From the NCBI GenBank assembly GCA_947489195.1, contig CANLCT010000029.1, positions 1 through 57,028 on the forward strand: a stretch of 57,028 nt of DNA, written 5' to 3'. Under the pieces are notes generated by a model, which saw nothing but the letters and a program-made list of their open reading frames with translations, made no database searches and had not been told where the DNA came from. The first letter of the stretch is position 1. The number at the start of each line of letters is the position of its first letter. The translations under genes and the position numbers were made by a program. Source of the stretch: an uncultured Aquimarina sp. (lineage in GTDB: Bacteria; Bacteroidota; Bacteroidia; Flavobacteriales; Flavobacteriaceae). This document shows, piece after piece, positions 1-9,073 of this stretch.

Positions 1-97
1 AATAAATTTAGTTTATTGTAATTCAACACTATAATTTACTAAATATTCTGCTTTTTTTGTCTATGTTTTTACTCTTTTTTAAGTCGAACTCACGTTA
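1..97. repeat. Right end of a putative intergenic inverted-repeat element
   Basis: Bases 83-97 (GTCGAACTCACGTTA) are identical to 27130-27144, the right end of a 144-bp element whose left end carries a degenerate inverse of the same sequence. I infer that the window opens inside another copy whose left end lies outside. Apart from this end no homology between the two loci is obvious, so only the terminal motif is firm. Confidence 0.4.
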
Positions 98-120
98 ATT
101 AATAAGCTAACTTTATATCT

Positions 121-294
121 ATGGAAACTGTTAGTATAAATAATATCCCTCTAAAAATTCAATTTAGATTTGAAGCTAATGAATTCACCATTATAAAAGG
201 GAATAATCACACCTGTTATAAAAAGTTTGAAAAACACAAATTAGTTGTTGAACCAAAAAAAACAAATTGGATATCTCTATTTAGATTCATTTAA
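121..294 (+). CDS. Small hypothetical protein, 57 aa
   Basis: An ATG at 121 opens a 57-codon frame ending in TAA at 294. The product is basic, has no signal peptide or membrane segment, and I do not recognise it. It lies between the repeat end at 83-97 and the gltD terminator. No clear promoter or ribosome-binding site supports it, so it may be spurious. Confidence 0.3.
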   Translation: METVSINNIPLKIQFRFEANEFTIIKGNNHTCYKKFEKHKLVVEPKKTNWISLFRFI

Positions 295-385
295 TTGAAT
301 TTAACCTATTTGATTAGAGGTGTATTACAGTATTTTTAAAGTCTAAAAGGTTTTAAATATGCATATCTAAAATAGATATTAACTA

Positions 386-427
386 AAAAAAAAATCCTGA
401 TACATTTTAAGTAATGCATCAGGATTT
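386..427 (-). terminator. Rho-independent terminator of gltBD
   Basis: AAATCCTGAT (392-401) pairs with ATCAGGATTT (418-427). The inner bases CATT/AATG extend the stem beyond one mismatch. Read on the minus strand it ends in a run of T, 22 bases past the gltD stop. Confidence 0.85.
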
Positions 428-448
428 AAGAAAAACTTATACGAAAAT

Positions 449-1912
449 CTACACTCCTGGTAAATCTCCTTCTGTATTTTTTGAAGGTAAATCAGATTTA
501 CCCATTAAAAATATATCTACTTGTCTAGCTGCTTCACGTCCTTCAGAAATTGCCCAAACAATCAATGACTGTCCACGTCTCATATCACCTGCAGCAAATA
601 TATTGGGTACATTTGTCTGGTAATTACCATATTCAGCTTTGTAATTAGAACGTGCATCTGTTTCAATACCTAATTGTTCCGCTAAATAATTTTCCGGTCC
701 TGTAAAACCTAATGCCAATAATGCTAAATCACATGGCCAAGTTTTTTCTGTACCTTCTATTTCCAATAATTGAGGACGTTGACCTGGTACTATTTTCCAT
801 TCAACATTAACTGTTTTTAAAGCAGTTAATTTCCCATTTTTATCAGTTATAAATTCTTTAGTATTGATCAACCAATTACGCTCTACCCCTTCTTTATGAG
901 AAGAAGATGTTTTAAGCTTTAGTGGCCAGTAAGGCCATGGTGTACTTGCAGCTCTATCTCCTGGAGGTTTCGGCATAATTTCAAAATTCACTACCGATGT
1001 TGCTCCTTGTCTGTTCGAAGTACCCACACAATCAGATCCTGTATCACCTCCACCAATAACAATAACATTTTTATCTGTAGCTAATACTTGGTCTTTTACC
1101 TCTTTACCAAACACTACTTTTGTTTGTTGTGTTAAGAAATCCATTGCTTGTACTACTCCATCAGCATCAATACCTGGTGTAGGTAGAGAACGTCTTTGAG
1201 TAGCTCCACCAGTTAATACAATAGCATCAAAAGCCTTTAACTCATCAACAGAAACATTTTTACCTACATTGGCATTTACTTTAAATGTAATACCTTCTGC
1301 TTCTAAAATTGCTATACGACGGTCTATGATTTCCTTTTCCATTTTAAAATTTGGAATACCATAACGTAATAATCCACCAACTTCATCATCTCTTTCAAAA
1401 ACAGTTACTAAGTGACCTGCTCTGTTCAATTGTTGTGCAGTGGCTAATCCTGCTGGTCCCGAACCTACAACAGCAACAGTTTTACCTGTACGTGTTTTAG
1501 GAGCCTGAGGCTTAATCCAACCTTCTTTAAAGGCACGTTCAACAATATTTTTCTCTATATTTTCTATAGAAATAGGATCTTCGATAATACCTAAAACACA
1601 GGCTTGCTCACATGGAGCAGGACATAAACGTCCTGTAAATTCAGGGAAATTATTAGTCGAATGTAATATTAATGATGCTTTTTGCCACTCCCCTTGATGT
1701 ACCATGTGATTAAAGTCAGGTATTAAATTTCCTAACGGACAACCACTATGGCAAAAAGGAATACCACAATCCATACATCTTGAACCTTGAGTGCTAATTT
1801 CTTCCTCACTCAAAGGAATTGTAAATTCTTTATAATCTTGCAAACGCTCTTTTACAGGTTCGTAAGCTTCGTCTTTTCTTTCGAATTCTTTAAATCCAGT
1901 TACTTTTCCCAT
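449..1912 (-). CDS. gltD: Glutamate synthase (NADPH), small subunit
   Basis: Beta subunit of GOGAT. It oxidises NADPH through FAD and passes electrons by iron-sulfur clusters to GltB for glutamate synthesis in the cytoplasm. The 487-residue length is normal. Cysteines at 46, 49, 54, 58 and at 97, 101, 105 match the N-terminal cluster ligands. The FAD Rossmann motif VVGSGPAGLA lies near residue 148, the NADPH-binding VIGGGDTGSDCVG near residue 290, and the C-terminal FAD motif FAAGDMRRGQS near residue 445. The start lies 2 bases after the gltB stop, so the two genes are one transcription unit, ended by the hairpin at 386-427. Confidence 0.97.
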   Translation of the reverse strand: MGKVTGFKEFERKDEAYEPVKERLQDYKEFTIPLSEEEISTQGSRCMDCGIPFCHSGCPLGNLIPDFNHMVHQGEWQKASLILHSTNNFPEFTGRLCPAPCEQACVLGIIEDPISIENIEKNIVERAFKEGWIKPQAPKTRTGKTVAVVGSGPAGLATAQQLNRAGHLVTVFERDDEVGGLLRYGIPNFKMEKEIIDRRIAILEAEGITFKVNANVGKNVSVDELKAFDAIVLTGGATQRRSLPTPGIDADGVVQAMDFLTQQTKVVFGKEVKDQVLATDKNVIVIGGGDTGSDCVGTSNRQGATSVVNFEIMPKPPGDRAASTPWPYWPLKLKTSSSHKEGVERNWLINTKEFITDKNGKLTALKTVNVEWKIVPGQRPQLLEIEGTEKTWPCDLALLALGFTGPENYLAEQLGIETDARSNYKAEYGNYQTNVPNIFAAGDMRRGQSLIVWAISEGREAARQVDIFLMGKSDLPSKNTEGDLPGV

Positions 1913-1914
1913 AA

Positions 1915-4900
1915 TTACGCTTCTGTTAATTCTTCAACCATAGGCTCTTCATTAGCTATTCTCTCTAATGCTACTTTATACTCTTTTGGCATTACTTTAA
2001 CAAACTTATTTAAGTTATTATCCCAGTCTGCCAAAACTTCTTTACCTCTATTACTATTTGTATAGGCAACATGATTTTCTATTAATCCTTTTAGTTCAGC
2101 AGCATCTTCAGCTGTAATAGGATCAAAATCTATAGTTTCTTCGTTACACAATCCGTTAGTAAATTTACCTGTCGTATTTAATACATAAGCATATCCACCA
2201 CTCATTCCAGCAGCAAAATTACGTCCAGTATTACCTAACACAACAATTCGACCTCCAGTCATATACTCACATCCATGATCGCCTAATCCTTCAACAACCG
2301 CTGTTGCCCCCGAATTACGTACTGCAAAACGTTCTCCTGCAATACCATTAATGTAAGCTTCTCCTTTTACTGCTCCAAACAAACAAACATTACCTACTAT
2401 AATATTATCTTCGGCAATAAAGTCAGCTTCTTCAGGCTTTTTAACAATAATTTTAGCTCCAGATAAACCTTTGCCTAAATAATCGTTTGTATTTCCTTCC
2501 ACAGTAAATGTTAAACCATGAGCTCCAAATACACCTAAACTTTGTCCAGCAGAACCTTTGAAATTTAAATGCAAGGTATCTTCAGGTAAACCTAAATGTC
2601 CATAAATTTTAGAAATCTCATTAGATATAATGGCTCCAACAGAACGATCAATATTTCTGATAGGATATGATAAATGAGTTACCTCTTTTCTAAAAATTGC
2701 AGCATGTGCATCTTTCAAAATTTGGAAATCAATTACTCCTTCTAAATTATGATCTTGTTTTTCGCTGTTTTTAACAGGCAATTCACTATATCCTTCTGGT
2801 TGATATAATATTGCAGATAAGTCTAATCCTTTCGCTTTATAGTGCGAAATAGCTTTATTAGCATTAATCTTTTGAGTCTGACCAATCATTTCATCCATAG
2901 TACGGAATCCTAATTCGGCCATAATTTCTCTCAATTCATTTGCTACGTAGTAAAAGAAATTAATTACATGCTCTGGAGTACCTTTAAAATTTTTACGCAA
3001 CTCTTTATCTTGTGTTGCAATACCTACAGGACATGTATTTAAGTGACACTTACGCATCATAATACAACCTGAAGCAACTAAAGGAGCTGTTGCAAAACCA
3101 AACTCTTCAGCACCTAATAATGCCGCAATTGCTACATCACGTCCCGTTTTTAATTGACCATCACATTCAACAACAATTCTAGATCTTAAGTTATTTAATA
3201 CTAGTGTTTGTTGTGCTTCTGCTAAACCAAGCTCCCATGGTAAACCAGCATGCTTTAATGAAGTTAATGGTGAGGCACCTGTACCACCATCGTAACCAGA
3301 AATCAATACTACATCTGCCTTAGCCTTAGCTACACCAGCTGCAATTGTTCCTACTCCAACTTCTGATACTAATTTTACATTAATTCTAGCTTCTCTATTG
3401 GCATTTTTCAAATCATAGATTAGCTGTGCTAAATCTTCGATTGAATAAATATCATGGTGAGGAGGAGGAGATATCAACCCAACAAATGGTGTTGAATTAC
3501 GAGCATCGGCAATCCAAGGCAATACTTTAGTCCCTGGTAATTGACCACCCTCTCCTGGTTTCGCTCCTTGAGCCATTTTTATCTGAATCTCTTTTGCAGA
3601 ACTTAAGTAATGAGAAGTTACTCCAAAACGACCAGAAGCTACCTGCTTAATTGCAGAGTTTTTATTATCACCATTAGCATCTGGCTGAAAACGTCTTCTG
3701 TCTTCACCACCTTCACCTGAATTAGACTTTCCACCTAAACGGTTCATTGCAATGGCTAAATTTTCATGTGCTTCTCTAGAAATAGATCCATAAGACATTG
3801 CTCCTGTTTTAAATCGCTTAACTATTTCTGTCCAAGGTTCAACTTCGTCTAATGGAATTGGATCTAAGTTATTAAACTCAAACAATCCACGTATAGTTAA
3901 GTGTTTCTTAGACTGCTCATTAATGTCATTTTTGTACACATTATAAGAATCTTGATCACTTAATCTTACGGCTTGCTGTAATTTAGCAACAGTTACTGGA
4001 TTAAATAAATGGCGCTCACCGTTACGTCTCCATCGGTAATCTCCACCTATATTTAAACCTAAACGTTTATCTATTTCAGTATCTGGATAAGCATATTTAT
4101 AACGCTTATCAATTTCTTTTTCTATTTCGTATAATCCAATACCTTCAATTCTTGAAGCAGTATATGGAAAATATTTATTTACAAATTCAGAGTTAAAACC
4201 TACGATTTCAAAAATTTGAGAACCTCTATATGAATGTAATGTTGAGATTCCAATTTTGTTCATCACTTTCAAGATTCCTTTACCAATTGCCTTGTTAAAG
4301 TTATCTACGGCTTTTTGTTCATCCAATTCGATAAAACCTTCTTGTACTTGTAAACGGATAATTTCATTAACCATATATGGGTTAATTGCCGAAGCTCCAT
4401 AACCAAATAAAGTAGCAAAATGATGTGGTTCACGTGGTTCTGCTGATTCGATAACAATATCAAAATAAGAACGCTTACGTAAACGATTCATTTGATGATG
4501 CACAAAAGAACAGGCCAATAAAGCTGGAATCGGTGCTAAACCTTCTTTAGCTCCTCTATCTGAAAGAATAATGATATTTACATCATTATCAACAGCCTTA
4601 GATATTTTAGTGATGATCGTATCAAGAGCATCCTCTAAACCATTCATTCCTTTTTCCTTCTCATACAATATCTCAATAGTTTCGGCTTTAAAACCTTCTA
4701 CATTGATATTTCTTATTTTTTCTAAATCATTATTAGAAATTACAGGATTTTGGATTCTTAACTTTTTACATTGATCAGGTGTAATATCAAAGATATTCTT
4801 ATCATGTCCCAAAGCTAAGCTAATATCTGTCACTACTTCTTCTCGAATACCATCCAACGGCGGGTTGGTAACTTGTGCAAATAATTGCTTAAAGTAATTT

Positions 4901-6420
4901 GAAATTAACTGAGGTCTATCGGACAATACTGCCAAAGGTGTATCGATACCCATAGAACCTAAAGCTTCTTTCCCGACTTGTGCCATTGGTACAATAACCT
5001 CTTGAATATCCTCAATAGTGTAATTATATAAACGCTGTCTTGTTTTTAAGTCTAAGGTTTCAATTGGACATGCCTCATTATTATTTGGCACATCTTTTAA
5101 TTGTAAATTATTTTCTTTTAACCATTTTTTGTAAGGTCTTTCAGAAACAATTTTATTTTTGATCTCCTCATCATCAATGATTCGACCTTCATTCATGTCC
5201 ACTAAGAACATTTTCCCTGGCTCTAATCGACCATGGCTTTCCACATCAGAAGGCTCGATATCAACTACACCTACTTCTGAAGACATGATTAATTTACCAC
5301 TCTTCGTTACCGTATAACGAGAAGGTCTTAATCCATTACGGTCCAATAAAGCTCCTACATAATCACCATCGGTAAAAGGAACAGATGCGGGTCCATCCCA
5401 AGGCTCCATAATACAAGAATTGTACTCATAAAAAGCTTTTCTTTCCTCGGACATAGTCGCATGTTTTTCCCATGCTTCAGGTATGGTCATCATCATTACT
5501 TCTGGTAATGAACGACCTGTTAAAGTAAGTAACTCCACGGACATATCCATTGAAGCAGAATCTGACTTTCCTGGTAATATAATTGGAAACAATTCTTCGA
5601 TTTGATCTCCAAAAATCCCAGATTGCATAATTTCTTCGCGGACACGCATTCTAGAAACATTACCTCTCAGGGTATTAATCTCTCCATTTTGACATAAAAA
5701 TCTAAATGGCTGGGCTAACTCCCATGCAGGCATTGTATTTGTAGAAAAACGCTGATGTACTAAAGCCAAGCGTGTCACTAAATCAGGTTGCTGTAAGTCT
5801 GTATAATAAGGACCTATATCTTCGGGCATAATAATACCTTTATATATAAGTGTTGTATTAGACAAACTAGGTATGTAAAAATAATCAGCTTCTGATATTT
5901 TAGAATTACGGATTACGTGTTCCGTAATTTTACGAGCAGCATATAGCTTAGCTCTAAAAATATTTTCTTCTAAACCACCTTGGGCAATAAATAGTTGCTC
6001 AATATTGGGTTCAGAAGCTAAGGCTATTTCTCCTAATTGTGTTGAATCAACAGGCACCACTCTCCAGCCTAAAATTTCTAGGCCTTGAGCGTTAATTTGC
6101 TTTTCAAACTCATTTTTACAAAAAGTGTATTGGTTAGTGTTTTTAGGTAAAAACACCATCCCTACAGCATATTGTCTTTGCTCTGGTAATTTGAAATCAC
6201 AAACTCTATTAAAATAATCGTGTGGTATATCAATTAATAAACCAGCGCCATCACCAGTTTTACCATCAGCACTTACACCACCACGATGTTCTAATTTTAC
6301 TAAAATTTCTAATGCATCATGAATAATTTGGTTGGTCTTTTCACCTTTAAGGTTACAGATAAAACCAGCCCCACAATTTTCATGCTCAAATTCAGGCAAA
6401 TACATTCCTTGTTTTTGCAT
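1915..6420 (-). CDS. gltB: Glutamate synthase, large subunit
   Basis: Alpha subunit of GOGAT, 1501 residues, the usual length. It hydrolyses glutamine in an N-terminal Ntn amidotransferase domain and channels ammonia to 2-oxoglutarate at an FMN site. Cys16 (ENCGAGFIC) is the expected N-terminal nucleophile after removal of a 15-residue propeptide. The FMN-domain glycine-rich stretch [14 protein letters not shown] is present, and Cys1119, Cys1125 and Cys1130 ([13 protein letters not shown]) are 3Fe-4S ligands. The C-terminal GXGXG beta-helix ([20 protein letters not shown]) is intact. It is the first gene of gltBD. A TAnnTTTG box lies on the minus strand at 6450-6457. Together with the neighbouring glnK-amt genes it forms a nitrogen-assimilation block. 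Confidence 0.97.
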   Translation of the reverse strand: MQKQGMYLPEFEHENCGAGFICNLKGEKTNQIIHDALEILVKLEHRGGVSADGKTGDGAGLLIDIPHDYFNRVCDFKLPEQRQYAVGMVFLPKNTNQYTFCKNEFEKQINAQGLEILGWRVVPVDSTQLGEIALASEPNIEQLFIAQGGLEENIFRAKLYAARKITEHVIRNSKISEADYFYIPSLSNTTLIYKGIIMPEDIGPYYTDLQQPDLVTRLALVHQRFSTNTMPAWELAQPFRFLCQNGEINTLRGNVSRMRVREEIMQSGIFGDQIEELFPIILPGKSDSASMDMSVELLTLTGRSLPEVMMMTIPEAWEKHATMSEERKAFYEYNSCIMEPWDGPASVPFTDGDYVGALLDRNGLRPSRYTVTKSGKLIMSSEVGVVDIEPSDVESHGRLEPGKMFLVDMNEGRIIDDEEIKNKIVSERPYKKWLKENNLQLKDVPNNNEACPIETLDLKTRQRLYNYTIEDIQEVIVPMAQVGKEALGSMGIDTPLAVLSDRPQLISNYFKQLFAQVTNPPLDGIREEVVTDISLALGHDKNIFDITPDQCKKLRIQNPVISNNDLEKIRNINVEGFKAETIEILYEKEKGMNGLEDALDTIITKISKAVDNDVNIIILSDRGAKEGLAPIPALLACSFVHHQMNRLRKRSYFDIVIESAEPREPHHFATLFGYGASAINPYMVNEIIRLQVQEGFIELDEQKAVDNFNKAIGKGILKVMNKIGISTLHSYRGSQIFEIVGFNSEFVNKYFPYTASRIEGIGLYEIEKEIDKRYKYAYPDTEIDKRLGLNIGGDYRWRRNGERHLFNPVTVAKLQQAVRLSDQDSYNVYKNDINEQSKKHLTIRGLFEFNNLDPIPLDEVEPWTEIVKRFKTGAMSYGSISREAHENLAIAMNRLGGKSNSGEGGEDRRRFQPDANGDNKNSAIKQVASGRFGVTSHYLSSAKEIQIKMAQGAKPGEGGQLPGTKVLPWIADARNSTPFVGLISPPPHHDIYSIEDLAQLIYDLKNANREARINVKLVSEVGVGTIAAGVAKAKADVVLISGYDGGTGASPLTSLKHAGLPWELGLAEAQQTLVLNNLRSRIVVECDGQLKTGRDVAIAALLGAEEFGFATAPLVASGCIMMRKCHLNTCPVGIATQDKELRKNFKGTPEHVINFFYYVANELREIMAELGFRTMDEMIGQTQKINANKAISHYKAKGLDLSAILYQPEGYSELPVKNSEKQDHNLEGVIDFQILKDAHAAIFRKEVTHLSYPIRNIDRSVGAIISNEISKIYGHLGLPEDTLHLNFKGSAGQSLGVFGAHGLTFTVEGNTNDYLGKGLSGAKIIVKKPEEADFIAEDNIIVGNVCLFGAVKGEAYINGIAGERFAVRNSGATAVVEGLGDHGCEYMTGGRIVVLGNTGRNFAAGMSGGYAYVLNTTGKFTNGLCNEETIDFDPITAEDAAELKGLIENHVAYTNSNRGKEVLADWDNNLNKFVKVMPKEYKVALERIANEEPMVEELTEA

Positions 6421-6449
6421 ATTCTTATTTCTCTTAAGTTTTTCCGGTG

Positions 6450-6457
6450 CAAAATTA
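6450..6457 (-). promoter_or_regulatory. Putative -7 box for gltBD
   Basis: The minus strand reads TAATTTTG, a full match to the Bacteroidota -7 consensus TAnnTTTG, 30 bases before the gltB ATG. No clear -33 TTG was found at the expected distance. Confidence 0.5.
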
Positions 6458-6814
6458 CGAAAATGCTAAGGATTCCGAAAATTTATACCATTATAATAGT
6501 CTCTTTTACGAGTTACCTATTTTTAGGCTTCGTTTTTTAATAATTATCACCAATTCTTCAAAAAATGTAAGAATTTAACAATCAAAAAATAATAATAATT
6601 TTGTTTAATATTTTATATATAAAAATAAACAAGACTATTCAATTTTATGATGAACAAGTATTAAAATAATACTATTTAAGTATCCATACGTAATGTTGTT
6701 CTTACAAAATAAGTAGTATTCATAAGTTAATTTAAGAAATAATTATGATTATGATATAATTAAGTAAAATATTGTTGTTTTTTCGTAAAAATACTTAGTT
6801 AATCAAGTAAATTC

Positions 6815-6845
6815 TTGCTCAAATTAACTAGTTAATATATTTTTG
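6815..6845 (+). promoter_or_regulatory. Bacteroidota-type promoter of the first glnK-amt pair
   Basis: TTG at 6815-6817, a 20-base spacer, then TATTTTTG at 6838-6845 matches the TTG-N19/20-TAnnTTTG pattern fully. Transcription would start near 6850-6853, giving a leader of about 27 bases before the ATG at 6879. Confidence 0.75.
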
Positions 6846-6853
6846 ACCCATAT

Positions 6854-6865
6854 AATACTAACAAT
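6854..6865 (+). promoter_or_regulatory. Shared leader motif of both glnK genes, copy 1
   Basis: AATACTAACAAT ends 13 bases before the glnK start. The same 12 bases end 12 bases before the second glnK start (8680-8691). It falls at the predicted 5' end of the mRNA. It could be an initiation region or translation enhancer, or simply retained from the duplication. Confidence 0.45.
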
Positions 6866-6878
6866 ATAATTATACTCT

Positions 6879-7217
6879 ATGAAAAAAATAGAAGCAATTA
6901 TCCGTAGATCTAAGTTTCGCGCAGTAAAAGAAGCGTTACATTCTAAAGGGATCAACTTCTTCTCGTACTGGGATGTTACCGGTATAGGAAACGAATCAAC
7001 AGGTCATGTATATCGTGGTGTAAGCTACAGTACTAGTGATATTCAACGTAGATACATATCTATTGTTGTAAACAATGAATTTGAAGAAGCTGCTATAGAA
7101 TCCATTTTAACCGCTGCAAAAACTGGCGAAGTTGGAGATGGTAAAATATTTGTTTCTGATGTTACTGAAGCATACAGAATTCGTACAGCTGAAAAAGGTG
7201 GCGAAACACTTAACTAA
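6879..7217 (+). CDS. glnK: P-II nitrogen regulatory protein, copy 1
   Basis: Small cytoplasmic signal protein of 112 residues. P-II trimers bind ATP/ADP and 2-oxoglutarate and normally plug an Amt channel with their T-loop when nitrogen is sufficient. The N-terminus MKKIEAIIR, the B-loop TGEVGDGKIFV and C-loop RIRT are canonical. Tyr50 aligns with the classic uridylylation site Tyr51 (YRGVSY). The rest of the T-loop reads STSDIQRRY instead of the usual MVDFLPK, and the second copy has the same loop. amt lies 43 bases downstream, so the pair is probably co-transcribed and the Amt protein is the likely partner. Confidence 0.93.
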   Translation: MKKIEAIIRRSKFRAVKEALHSKGINFFSYWDVTGIGNESTGHVYRGVSYSTSDIQRRYISIVVNNEFEEAAIESILTAAKTGEVGDGKIFVSDVTEAYRIRTAEKGGETLN

Positions 7218-7260
7218 ACAACCCCAAAATTATATTTAAAAAATTACAAAACTCATTATT

Positions 7261-8526
7261 ATGAATGAAGTACAACAAAAAGCATTAGATGCTGCTATAT
7301 CGAGCATCAATGGAGATATGGGTGCCTTATGGATCACCATTTCTGCAATATTAGTATTTTTTATGCAAGCAGGTTTTACCTTGGTAGAAGTTGGTTTTAC
7401 ACGTGGTAAAAATGCTGGTAACATTATTATGAAAAACATTATGGACCTTTGTATTGGTTCAATTATGTTCTGGGCAGTTGGTTATGCATTTATGTATGGT
7501 GATACTGTTTTATTAGGTGGATTTATGCGTTCAAGTTCTGCAGATCAAGGATATTTCTTTTTCCATGCTGATGACTGGTATAACTTATTTTTCCAAACCG
7601 TTTTCTGTGCTACAGCTGCTACTATTGTATCTGGTGCTGTTGCAGGAAGAACAAAATTTACTACATACTTAGTATTCTCTTTTGTTTTAACTACAATTAT
7701 TTACCCAATATCAGGTAGCTGGTACTGGCCTTTTGATGATGATGCTTGGTTAAATGGTTTAGGATTTGTTGATTTTGCTGGATCATCTGTAGTACACGCT
7801 GTTGGTGGTGGTGCTGCTTTAGTTGCTGCTAAATTAGTTGGTCCTCGTATTGGAAAATATGTTGACGGTAAAGTAAATGTAATTCCTGGTCATAATTTAT
7901 TATTTGGTGCACTTGGTGTTTTAATCCTATGGTTAGGATGGTTTGGATTTAACGGTGGATCTCAATTAGCTTGGGGTGGTTCTGATACTGTTGCAGCTGG
8001 TAGCGTTATCATTAATACCAACATTGCTGCTGCAATTGGTGCTATTTCTGCTTTGTTCTTTACTTGGATCAAATACGGTAAGCCAGATATTTCAATGACA
8101 TTAAATGGTGGTTTAGCTGGTTTAGTAGGTATTACTGCTGGTTGTGGTGCTGTTAGTGCTAGTGGTGCATTAGCTATCGGTTTAATCTGTGGTATCGCAG
8201 TAGTATTATCTATTGAATTTATTGACAAAACATTACGCATTGATGATCCAGTTGGAGCAATTTCTGTACACGGTACTTGTGGTTTCTTAGGAACTGTATT
8301 AGTTGGTGTATTTGCTTTAGATGGTGGTCTATTAAATGGTGGTGGTGCCAAATTACTTGGTGTTCAAACATTAGGTTCTTTATCATACATCGGATGGGCT
8401 GTATTAACTACATTCATTGTATTATTTATCCTTAAAAAAGTAATGGGACTTAGAGTTTCTGAAAAAGAAGAAATTGAAGGTTTAGATGTTCACGAACATG
8501 GTATTTCAGTATACACTGCTGAATAA
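7261..8526 (+). CDS. amt: Ammonium transporter (Amt/MEP/Rh), copy 1
   Basis: Inner-membrane ammonium channel of 421 residues, with about 11 hydrophobic segments. The pore twin histidines are His179 (SSVVHAVGGG) and His337 (GAISVHGTCG). The family signature DFAGSSVVHAVGG and the conserved cytoplasmic tail ending EGLDVHEHG are present. It follows glnK in the same unit and is closed by a strong terminator. It differs from the second Amt in its N-terminal third, so the two copies are old paralogs that may differ in affinity or P-II partner. Confidence 0.95.
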   Translation: MNEVQQKALDAAISSINGDMGALWITISAILVFFMQAGFTLVEVGFTRGKNAGNIIMKNIMDLCIGSIMFWAVGYAFMYGDTVLLGGFMRSSSADQGYFFFHADDWYNLFFQTVFCATAATIVSGAVAGRTKFTTYLVFSFVLTTIIYPISGSWYWPFDDDAWLNGLGFVDFAGSSVVHAVGGGAALVAAKLVGPRIGKYVDGKVNVIPGHNLLFGALGVLILWLGWFGFNGGSQLAWGGSDTVAAGSVIINTNIAAAIGAISALFFTWIKYGKPDISMTLNGGLAGLVGITAGCGAVSASGALAIGLICGIAVVLSIEFIDKTLRIDDPVGAISVHGTCGFLGTVLVGVFALDGGLLNGGGAKLLGVQTLGSLSYIGWAVLTTFIVLFILKKVMGLRVSEKEEIEGLDVHEHGISVYTAE

Positions 8527-8547
8527 TTACCTATCATATATTTTTAT

Positions 8548-8580
8548 AAAAGGCTACCGCTATGGTGGCCTTTTTTTTTG
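8548..8580 (+). terminator. Terminator after the first glnK-amt pair
   Basis: AAAGGCTACC pairs with GGTGGCCTTT (one wobble pair) around a 5-base loop, followed by a run of T. It separates the two glnK-amt units. Confidence 0.9.
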
Positions 8581-8584
8581 GTCT

Positions 8585-8640
8585 ATACGCTAGTAATTTC
8601 GCATATACAACATCTATCGTTTTTTCTAAAACCAAGTATA
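8585..8640. repeat. Possible degenerate end of the 161-bp repeat
   Basis: AATTTCGCATATA at 8595-8607 is identical to the left inner end of both 161-bp repeats (25204-25216 and 31986-31998), and the flanking bases are loosely similar (TATACG before it, a T-rich run after). No matching right end follows. It may be a decayed or truncated copy. Confidence 0.3.
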
Positions 8641-8644
8641 TTTG
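8637..8644 (+). promoter_or_regulatory. Putative -7 box of the second glnK-amt pair
   Basis: TATATTTG matches TAnnTTTG 60 bases before the second glnK start. No TTG lies at the right distance upstream. Confidence 0.5.
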
Positions 8645-8679
8645 TTAACTTATTATAATTATCCTATTTTTATTGCTAC

Positions 8680-8691
8680 AATACTAACAAT
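8680..8691 (+). promoter_or_regulatory. Shared leader motif of both glnK genes, copy 2
   Basis: AATACTAACAAT, identical to 6854-6865, ends 12 bases before the ATG at 8704. The sequence around the two copies is otherwise diverged. Confidence 0.45.
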
Positions 8692-8703
8692 TTAAACATT
8701 TTT

Positions 8704-9042
8704 ATGAAAAAAATTGAAGCAATTATTAGAAGGTCAAAGTACCGGGCAGTTCGAGATGCTTTACACACAAAAGGTGTAAACTTCTTTTCATACTGGGACG
8801 TAACAGGAATTGGAAATGAAAAAACAGGCCACGTATATAGAGGTGTCAGCTATAGTACAAGTGATATTCAACGACGTTACATATCTATTGTTGTTAATAA
8901 TGAATTTGAACAAGTAACCATTGATACTATTATTGAGTACGCAGGTACTGGTGAAGTAGGTGATGGTAAAATCTTTGTTTCTGACATACAAGATGCCTAC
9001 AGAATCCGAACTGGTGAAAAAGGCAGCGACACATTAAACTAA
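8704..9042 (+). CDS. glnK: P-II nitrogen regulatory protein, copy 2
   Basis: Paralog of the protein at 6879, also 112 residues, differing at about 21 positions. The whole T-loop (residues 36-59) is identical apart from Lys40 for Ser40, including Tyr50 and the unusual STSDIQRRY stretch. The differences cluster in the second half, outside the B- and C-loop nucleotide-binding motifs (TGEVGDGKIFV, RIRT). amt copy 2 follows after 31 bases. The conserved loop suggests that both copies face a similar channel surface or modifying enzyme. Confidence 0.93.
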   Translation: MKKIEAIIRRSKYRAVRDALHTKGVNFFSYWDVTGIGNEKTGHVYRGVSYSTSDIQRRYISIVVNNEFEQVTIDTIIEYAGTGEVGDGKIFVSDIQDAYRIRTGEKGSDTLN

Positions 9043-9073
9043 CTCAAAAAACAAACAACAATATAATTTTATA

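Larger units (their letters stand above)
6421..6878. other. Divergent intergenic region gltB / glnK
   Basis: This 458-base AT-rich gap holds the gltB -7 box at its left end and the glnK promoter (6815-6845) and leader motif (6854-6865) at its right end. I see no gene or RNA structure in between. Its length leaves room for nitrogen-responsive regulator sites, but none is recognisable. Confidence 0.6.

Noticed and set aside
7962..8351. 129-codon open frame opposite the first amt gene
   Set aside because: It is antisense to conserved Amt sequence, proline-rich, and has no recognisable domain.
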